54,994 bases of DNA from Propionicimonas sp. (lineage in GTDB: Bacteria; Actinomycetota; Actinomycetes; Propionibacteriales; Propionibacteriaceae): positions 1 to 54,994 of the forward strand of contig NZ_JARKPQ010000283.1 of the NCBI RefSeq assembly GCF_029975155.1. Reading direction: 5' to 3'. Shown piece after piece: positions 49,514 to 54,994 of the stretch. Position 1 is the stretch's first letter. Each line of letters opens with the position of its first letter. Below the pieces are notes generated by a model. That model was given only the letters and a program-made list of their open reading frames with translations, was not told where the DNA came from and did no database searches. The position numbers and the translations under genes were made by a program.

Positions 49514-50761
49514 TTACGCCAGGAAGCCGGCGCCCACGGTCCGGTTGGTCGCCTCGTCGACGAGGATCACCGCACCGGTGGTGCGGTTCTCCTCGTAGTC
49601 GTCCATGAACAGCGGACGCGAGCAGCGCAGCCGCACCCGGCCGATCTCGTTCAGCTCCAGGCCGGTGGCGCTCTCGTCACGGTGCAGCGTGTTGACGTCC
49701 ACCCGGTACATCACCTCGCGCACCTTCGCCCGCGCCCACACGGTGGTGTGCTTTACCGCCAGCGTGCGGCCGGGGGTCAGCGCGGAGCTCTCGTCCATCC
49801 AGCACACCCGCAGGTCGAGGTCCTGGCGCGGCTCGGGCTGGTTGTGGGGCCGCACCAGCATGTCGCCGCGGCTGATGTCGATCTCCTCCGCGAGCCGCAG
49901 CACCACCGACATGGGCGGGTACGCCTCGTCCACCGGGCCGGTCGGAGTGTCGATCCCGCTCACCGCGGTGGCGAAACCGCTCGGCAGCGCCATCACCGGG
50001 TCGCCGACCTTGATCACCCCACTGGCCACCGTGCCCGCGTAGCCGCGGTAGTCCCGCGCCTTCGCCGACTGCGGCCGGATCACGTACTGGACGGGGAAGC
50101 GGACGTCGGTGAGGTTCCGGTCGCTGGCCACGTGCAGGTGCTCCAGGTGGTACAGCAGCGCCGGCCCGTCGTACCACGGCGTCCGCTCGCTGCGCTTCAC
50201 CACGTTGTCGCCGACCAGCGCCGAGATCGGGATGAACGCCAGATCCCCCACCTTCAGCCGGCTCGCGAAGTCGGTGAACTCGTCGACGATCCGGTTGTAG
50301 ACCTCCTCCGAGTAGTCGACGAGATCCATCTTGTTGATGCACACCACCAGGTGCTTCACCCCCAGCAGCGTGGCCAGGAAGGCGTGCCTGCGGCTCTGCT
50401 CGGTCAGGCCCTTGCGGGCGTCGACCAGGATCAGCGCCGCATCGGCAGTGGACGCCCCGGTGACCATGTTCCGCGTGTACTGCGGGTGGCCGGGGGTGTC
50501 GGCGATGATGAACTTGCGCTTCGGGGTCGCGAAGTAGCGGTAGGCCACGTCGATCGTGATGCCCTGCTCCCGCTCGGCCCGCAGACCGTCGGTGAGCAGC
50601 GCCAGGTCGACGTAGTCGTCGCCGCGGGACGTGCTCACCCGCTCGACGGCCTCGTACTGGTCGATGAAGATGGCCTTCGAGTCGTACAGCAGCCGGCCGA
50701 TCAGCGTGCTCTTGCCGTCGTCCACGCTGCCGGCGGTGGCGAACCTCAGCAGGTCGGTCAT
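49514..50761 (-). CDS. cysN: Sulfate adenylyltransferase large subunit (GTPase)
   Basis: 415 residues, an EF-Tu-like GTPase: G1 GSVDDGKSTLIGRLLYDS, G3 DTPGHPQYTRNMVTGAS and G4 CINKMDL, followed by two beta-barrel domains. With CysD it makes APS from sulfate and ATP, driven by GTP hydrolysis. No APS kinase domain is fused; cysC is separate in the same operon. The ATG shares one base with the cysD stop (TGATG). Confidence 0.95.
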   Translation of the reverse strand: MTDLLRFATAGSVDDGKSTLIGRLLYDSKAIFIDQYEAVERVSTSRGDDYVDLALLTDGLRAEREQGITIDVAYRYFATPKRKFIIADTPGHPQYTRNMVTGASTADAALILVDARKGLTEQSRRHAFLATLLGVKHLVVCINKMDLVDYSEEVYNRIVDEFTDFASRLKVGDLAFIPISALVGDNVVKRSERTPWYDGPALLYHLEHLHVASDRNLTDVRFPVQYVIRPQSAKARDYRGYAGTVASGVIKVGDPVMALPSGFATAVSGIDTPTGPVDEAYPPMSVVLRLAEEIDISRGDMLVRPHNQPEPRQDLDLRVCWMDESSALTPGRTLAVKHTTVWARAKVREVMYRVDVNTLHRDESATGLELNEIGRVRLRCSRPLFMDDYEENRTTGAVILVDEATNRTVGAGFLA

Positions 50762-51663
50762 CAGAAGTAGCCCTCCTTCTTGCGGTCCTCCATCGCGGCC
50801 TCGCTCACCCGGTCGTCACCGCGGGTGGCACCCCGCTCGGTGAGCCGGGCCGCGGCGATCTCCGCGACGACCGCCTCGTTGGTGTCCGCCTCGGACTCCA
50901 CGGCGGCGGTCAGGTTGGCGTCTCCCATCGTGCGGTAGCGCACCTTTCGCCGGACGACCTCCTCGCCGTCGGCGGGCACGATGAACTCGTTCACCGCGTA
51001 GAGCATGCCGTCCCGCATCACCACGTCACGCTCCTGCGCGTAGTAGAGATTCGGCAGCGGCAGGTCCTCCTCGGCGATGTAGGCCCAGGTGTCCAGCTCT
51101 GTCCAGTTCGACAGCGGGAAAACCCGGATGCTCTCCCCGGAGTGCACCCGCCCGTTGTAGAGGTTCCACAGCTCCGGCCGCTGGTTCTTCGGGTCCCACT
51201 GGCCGAAGTCGTCGCGGAAGGAGAACACCCGCTCCTTCGCCCTGGCCTTCTCCTCGTCGCGCCGCGCGCCGCCGAACAGCGCGTCGAAGCGGTGCATCTC
51301 CGTCGCCTCCAGCAGCACCGGGGTCTGGATGCGGTTGCGGGAGCCGTTCGGCTCCTCCGTCACCAGGCCGCGCGCGATCGCGTCCGGCACCGAGGCGACC
51401 ACCAGCTGGACCTCGAGCTGGTCGGTCCACCACTCGCGAAACGCGATCACCTCGGGGAAGTTCAGCCCGGTGTCGACGTGCATGAACGGAAACGGGATCC
51501 GCGCCGGCGCGAACGCCTTGCGGGCGAGAGCGCTCATCACCACCGAGTCCTTGCCGCCGGAGAAGAGCAGACAGGGACGCTGCATCTCGGCGGCCACCTC
51601 GCGGATGATGTGGATGCTCTCCGCCTCCAGCGCACGCAGTTGACTCAGCACATATCCGGTCAT
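50761..51663 (-). CDS. cysD: Sulfate adenylyltransferase small subunit
   Basis: 300 residues of PP-loop ATP pyrophosphatase: LLFSGGKDSVVM, HVDTGLNFPEV, FDALFGGARRDEEKARAKER, NGRVHSGESIRVFPLSNWTE. It is the adenylating subunit of ATP sulfurylase. ATG 51663 follows AGGAGAAC; the open frame further upstream is not conserved. About 130 bases separate it from the sulfotransferase gene; they hold nothing distinctive. Confidence 0.96.
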   Translation of the reverse strand: MTGYVLSQLRALEAESIHIIREVAAEMQRPCLLFSGGKDSVVMSALARKAFAPARIPFPFMHVDTGLNFPEVIAFREWWTDQLEVQLVVASVPDAIARGLVTEEPNGSRNRIQTPVLLEATEMHRFDALFGGARRDEEKARAKERVFSFRDDFGQWDPKNQRPELWNLYNGRVHSGESIRVFPLSNWTELDTWAYIAEEDLPLPNLYYAQERDVVMRDGMLYAVNEFIVPADGEEVVRRKVRYRTMGDANLTAAVESEADTNEAVVAEIAAARLTERGATRGDDRVSEAAMEDRKKEGYF

Positions 51664-51791
51664 CGGTTCTCCTCGATCAGCGTCAGGACGGCGAGCATCC
51701 GGGGCGCGTCTTCTTGCCGGCAGACCACCAGGTCGGGCGGCCAGGGGCTTGGAATTGTCGCGGACGCGCACGGAGCCGTCCAGTCGGCGTG

Positions 51792-53036
51792 TCATTCACC
51801 GGCCTTTGGCGCGACCACACGGACGGCCGACCGTGCGGCCGACCCGAGGTGGTCGAGCACCTCGCGCGCATGCTGCCGGCGCCCCCGGGCCCGCCGCTGG
51901 GGGATCGGCTCGAAGTCGGGCGTGTGGCCCGTGGCCGCGGCGATGATGCCCACCGCGATCTCGACGGCGGCGTCCAGCGGCACCGACTGCGTGCCCTTGT
52001 GGTTCTCCCGCGGCGACGTCCGCACCTTCGCCGGCTCGAGCAGGTTCGCCAGGTCGCCGACCACGCGAACGCCGCAGGACACCAGCCCGTCCACGATCTC
52101 CCGCTGGTAGGCCTCGGCGGCGGCCGCCGCCCGTGGCGTCAGCCGCAGCCGCGGCTCGTCCGGCCCCGGACGACGGTGACTGAGCATGCGGTGCAGGCCA
52201 CCGCGGACGAGCAGCCTCTCGTAGTCCTGCCAGGCCAGGCCGGCGTGACGCAGTTCCCCGTTGAGCCGGCGAACCAGCTCGATCTCGGGCGCGGACATGC
52301 TGCGGTTCGCCGCGCGGGAGGGGACCTCCGCCCCGGCGAGCAGGTCTCGTGGCAGCGCGAGCAGATCCTCGAACGCGTGCAGGACGAACGAGTGGTCCCG
52401 CTGGTCGGTGGCCACGACGGTGACCTGCTCGATGCCCACGACGTCCGCCCAGCGACGGACGAGTCCGGCGTGGTCGTGACGGCGGTGGAACATGATCTCC
52501 TCCCGCCGCTCCACCGGCACGGCCAGCATTCGCTTGACGTAGCCGTCGAAGCCGCTGGTGCCACCGGCCTTGTTGTACTCCTGCCAGATCGACGGCAGCA
52601 TCCGGGTGAAGCTGCGCAGCGTGATCACCACATGAAGCCAATCGCCCAGCGCCCCGGCGAACCCGGCCACCTGCGCCGGGCTGGCCCCGGCCGCGTACTC
52701 GTGGCCGAACCACACCCGGCCGGGGTACGCGGCGATCTCCGCCACCAGGTCGGTCCAGGCCTTCAGCGGCGGAGGCCGGCCCGGCTCGTCCTCCTTCGCC
52801 CCGTTGTACCTGGCCTGCCTGCCGAGGAAGGACGCGATCGCCTCCCGTTGGCTGCGGGCGCGTCCGGGATAGAGGACCCCGTGCTCGAGCAGGCGCTCCC
52901 GTGACGCCGCCCCGGCGGCCTGCAGCGACGTGGTGCCCGTCTTCGCCGGCCCGATGTGGAACATCCTGGCCGCCGGCGGCAGCGGCGCCACCACGCGCGG
53001 CCGGGACGCGGCGTGCCGAGTCGGATCAGATGTCAT
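51792..53036 (-). CDS. Sulfotransferase family protein
   Basis: 414 residues. The N-terminal 5'-phosphosulfate-binding loop is seen in RMFHIGPAKTGTTSLQAAG, and the segment LHVVITLRSFTRMLPSIWQ holds the 3'-phosphate-binding Arg/Ser. No signal peptide or membrane helix is evident, so it acts in the cytoplasm. It would transfer sulfate from PAPS to an unknown acceptor, and lies between the genes that make PAPS (cysC and cysD-cysN). Its ATG at 53036 overlaps the cysC end by 11 bases, so it is translated with cysC. The C-terminal region is Arg-rich. Confidence 0.8.
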   Translation of the reverse strand: MTSDPTRHAASRPRVVAPLPPAARMFHIGPAKTGTTSLQAAGAASRERLLEHGVLYPGRARSQREAIASFLGRQARYNGAKEDEPGRPPPLKAWTDLVAEIAAYPGRVWFGHEYAAGASPAQVAGFAGALGDWLHVVITLRSFTRMLPSIWQEYNKAGGTSGFDGYVKRMLAVPVERREEIMFHRRHDHAGLVRRWADVVGIEQVTVVATDQRDHSFVLHAFEDLLALPRDLLAGAEVPSRAANRSMSAPEIELVRRLNGELRHAGLAWQDYERLLVRGGLHRMLSHRRPGPDEPRLRLTPRAAAAAEAYQREIVDGLVSCGVRVVGDLANLLEPAKVRTSPRENHKGTQSVPLDAAVEIAVGIIAAATGHTPDFEPIPQRRARGRRQHAREVLDHLGSAARSAVRVVAPKAGE

Positions 53037-54264
53037 AGCCGACCACCACCTCTGCGTCGCGGCCGCCCTCGCGCCGGGTGCGCGCCGGGGCGAGCCCCTG
53101 ACCGCGTCTCGCCGCCCGCGCCTCCAGTTCCGCGACGACGAGCTCGACGGCCTCGTCCACCCCGGTCCGGGTGGTGTCGATGACCAGATCGGCGTCCCGT
53201 GGCTGCTCGTACGGCGAGTCGATCCCGGTGAAGTCCGGGATCCGCCCCGCGCGGGCCTGCGCGTACAGCCCCTTGCGGTCACGCCGCTCGCACTCCTCCA
53301 GCGGTGTCGAGACCCAGACTTCCAGGAAGTCCGCGCGCCGCTCCGCCATCCGGCGGGCCTCGGCCCGGCCGGCGGCGAAGGGTGCGATCAAGGCCGTGAT
53401 CGCGATCCCGCCGTGGCCGGCCAGCAACGCGGCCACCCAGCTGACCCGCCGGACGTTCGCCGCGCGTCCGGCCTCGTCGAAGCCCAGCCCCGCGGACAGC
53501 AGCCGCCGCACATCGTCCCCGTCGAGCAGCGTGATCTCCCGGTCCGTGCGCTGTTCGAGGTCGTCGTGCAGCGCCTTCGCGATGGTCGACTTGCCGGAGC
53601 CCGACAGCCCGGTGAAGAACACCACCGTCCCGCCGCGGTGCGGCCGTCCCGCCCGATCCGGTCCGGCGGCGTCCCCCACGACCACGAAGTGCTTCGCCCC
53701 GTGGAACCTGGCCAACTCCGCCGAGCTGGGCAGCTGGGGCCACTCGAACGCGCCCCGGTCGTGTCGCGCGGGCCAGGGCACCCGGACGACCTGGTGCCGG
53801 CCGTGCGCCCGCCGCCCGACGAGGTCGGTGGTCTCCGCCAGCAGCCGCCGGCCCGCGCGCGTCCGACTGGCCAGGACGATCCAGACCACGTCCGCGCGCG
53901 GCGTCGTGAGCGCGTCCACCCGGACCAGATCGGCAGCGGACGGCCTGCCCCGCACGATCACGGCGAGATCGGCCGGACCGGTCTCGACGGGCTCCGTCGT
54001 GACGACCGGGCGAAGAGTGCGGACGGCGAGCAGGCCGGCCCGCAGGGTCCCCAGCAGCAGCGGTGTGGTCTCGACGTCCCGGACGACCACGGCCTGCGCG
54101 CTGCCCACGGCGGCCAGCACACCGTGGGTGAGCCGGAGCTCCGGAGCGATCAGCCCACGCTGCACGAGCTCGACGATGTCGAGGTCCACCGCCTCCGCTG
54201 TGAGCGCGGGCAGCCCGGCCAGTCCGGCCCAGTCCACGTCCTCGATCAAGGGATCACGCGTCAC
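53026..54264 (-). CDS. cysC: Adenylylsulfate kinase with a long N-terminal domain
   Basis: 412 residues. The C-terminal half (about 210-390) is a full APS kinase: VVFFTGLSGSGKSTIAKAL, DGDDVRRLLSAGLGF, and WVSTPLEECERRDRKGLYAQ with FTGIDSPYE. It makes PAPS. The N-terminal 210 residues (THGVLAAVGSAQAVVVRDVE, then TTPLLLG) form an extra domain found ahead of some actinobacterial APS kinases and possibly a degenerate sulfurylase-like relative; its role is unknown. GTG 54264 overlaps the preceding truncated tauE-like gene by four bases (GTGA). Confidence 0.9.
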   Translation of the reverse strand: MTRDPLIEDVDWAGLAGLPALTAEAVDLDIVELVQRGLIAPELRLTHGVLAAVGSAQAVVVRDVETTPLLLGTLRAGLLAVRTLRPVVTTEPVETGPADLAVIVRGRPSAADLVRVDALTTPRADVVWIVLASRTRAGRRLLAETTDLVGRRAHGRHQVVRVPWPARHDRGAFEWPQLPSSAELARFHGAKHFVVVGDAAGPDRAGRPHRGGTVVFFTGLSGSGKSTIAKALHDDLEQRTDREITLLDGDDVRRLLSAGLGFDEAGRAANVRRVSWVAALLAGHGGIAITALIAPFAAGRAEARRMAERRADFLEVWVSTPLEECERRDRKGLYAQARAGRIPDFTGIDSPYEQPRDADLVIDTTRTGVDEAVELVVAELEARAARRGQGLAPARTRREGGRDAEVVVGYDI

Positions 54265-54482
54265 TCGCTGACCTCCATCTCCGCGGGCCTCGCCCGCGAC
54301 GGCCTGGAGCCGCTGCTCCAGCTGTGGCGGCGGCGCAGGACCACATCGCCGGAGGTCACCGTGAGCGGATCGATCCGGAAGAGGAAGACGAGGATCGGGG
54401 TCATCAGCGCACCACCGCCCATGCCGGCGAGGCCGACGATGACACCGACGAGCAGGCCCGCCAGCGCAATCCCCGTATCCAC
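54261..54482 (-). pseudogene. Truncated TauE/SafE-like sulfite exporter, N-terminal fragment
   Basis: 73 codons from GTG 54482 (GGGAG upstream). The first 47 or so residues match the start of TauE/SafE permeases: LAGLLVGVIVGLAGMGGGAL, then MTPILVFLFRIDPLTVTSGD. The normal protein has seven or eight helices and about 250-300 residues; here the similarity stops at DVVL and is replaced by an Arg/Ser-rich, non-membrane tail. It is most likely a deletion remnant whose start and overlap with cysC have been kept, perhaps because they are needed for cysC translation. Confidence 0.7.
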
Positions 54483-54623
54483 CGCTCTCCCATTCCCTGT
54501 CCCGCAGAGCCCATCAACCGGAGCCTGAGAACAGCTGTGTGGAACCCATGGCCAACCTGTGGATCCCCGACCTGCCCGCGGCGATGGGCCCCATCAGAAT
54601 ACCGTGGGCCTCTCAGACAACGC

Positions 54624-54994
54624 TCAGCTTGCGGTGGCCACCGGCTCCCGGGCGACCGTCCGCACGCTGGTGGTTGCGGCCAGCCACGCCACGGCTCCGA
54701 ACAGCAGGGACGCCACCACGGCGTAGGCCGCCCGGACGCCGACGCCGCCGGCACCGGCGAGCAACGCGAGCCCGAGGAGCACCTCGGCGAGCAGCAGGCC
54801 GAGGGCCGGCCACGCTCTCGTCCGGGTCGCGGCGGCGACGATGGCCAGCACGATCAGCACCGCCGCGCAGAGCGCGAGGCCGAGCCGCAGCCACTGCAGC
54901 ACGGGCCAGCGGTCGGCGTCCAGCACGCCGAGCGGCCAGCCGAGGCAGCGGGTGAACGAGTCCGGCCCGGCCACGGCCAGCCCGAGCAGGTGCA
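54624..54994 (-). CDS. C-terminal part of a multi-pass membrane protein (possibly CtaA/COX15-like)
   Basis: The gene enters from the right edge of the window; about 122 codons are visible, beginning HLLGLAVAGPDSFTRCLGWP. Three or more transmembrane helices follow (LGLALCAAVLIVLAIVAAA, ALGLLLAEVLLGLALLAGAG, AYAVVASLLFGAVAWLAA). The GPDSF..CLGWPL loop and four-helix pattern recall heme A synthase CtaA, but without the N-terminal part this stays tentative. The spacer 54483-54623 shows no gene. Confidence 0.5.
   Translation of the reverse strand, partial: HLLGLAVAGPDSFTRCLGWPLGVLDADRWPVLQWLRLGLALCAAVLIVLAIVAAATRTRAWPALGLLLAEVLLGLALLAGAGGVGVRAAYAVVASLLFGAVAWLAATTSVRTVAREPVATAS

Overview
The window is about 55 kb of very GC-rich DNA (roughly 70 percent) from an actinobacterium. 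The supporting traits are GTG starts, many genes with a TAnnnT box 6-8 bases before the start codon and no Shine-Dalgarno (leaderless promoters), an HspR-type HAIR operator before clpB, and WYL, ROK and DrrAB families. A member of the Propionibacteriales/Propionibacteriaceae is a reasonable guess, but it is inference. No rRNA, tRNA, CRISPR array, prophage, transposase or replication origin was seen.

Layout. Positions 1-15.3 kb hold gdhA, a fused pabB-pabC, a BadF-type kinase and dispersed purine genes (purC, a full-length single-chain purL, purB, purD). A saccharopine-dehydrogenase-like gene and an orphan AAA ATPase with a symmetric four-box operator are interspersed. Positions 15.3-24.4 kb form one tightly overlapping operon: a family-5 binding lipoprotein, two permeases, two ATPases, a ROK regulator, a GH4 6-phospho-glycosidase and a BadF-type sugar kinase. 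It looks like an ABC-fed glycoside pathway in which the kinase supplies the 6-phosphate usually provided by a PTS.

Positions 24.4-28.9 kb (minus strand) carry a three-gene overlapping operon: a processive GT2 synthase, an HlyD-like membrane-anchored partner and a GH81 endo-beta-1,3-glucanase lipoprotein. It is preceded by an intrinsic terminator in its leader region. I read it as a candidate beta-1,3-glucan (curdlan-like) exopolysaccharide locus. Positions 29-38.6 kb hold purA, a DUF559 protein, fba, a PH-domain membrane protein, a TrmH/SpoU methyltransferase divergent from dedA-sir2, lemA, pyrE and a spermidine-synthase-like gene. Positions 38.6-46.5 kb hold a DrrAB-type exporter divergent from a WYL regulator with a palindrome between them, two alpha/beta hydrolases, dps, two membrane proteins, a VOC protein and a frameshifted methyltransferase. 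Positions 46.7-55 kb hold clpB, then a sulfate activation and sulfation operon (truncated tauE-like gene, cysC, sulfotransferase, cysD, cysN), and at the right edge the end of a membrane protein gene.

The most distinctive feature is the repeat content. At least three dispersed families sit at gene ends and sometimes inside reading frames: (A) 57-60 bp near-perfect palindromes beginning GGGGACAGGTCC (three copies, all forming the 3' coding end of a gene); (B) a composite element of two hairpins built on GTCATCCCGGCG (copies at the left end, near 4.6 kb with minisatellites, and inside the N-terminal coding part of an ABC ATPase); (C) a module pairing CCGCTCCCTGAGGAG with GTCACGAAGGGC, often next to GTCTCGACAAGCTCGACGA (at least seven places, including the N-terminus of the BadF kinase, and supplying the stop codons of purC and a ydcF-like gene).
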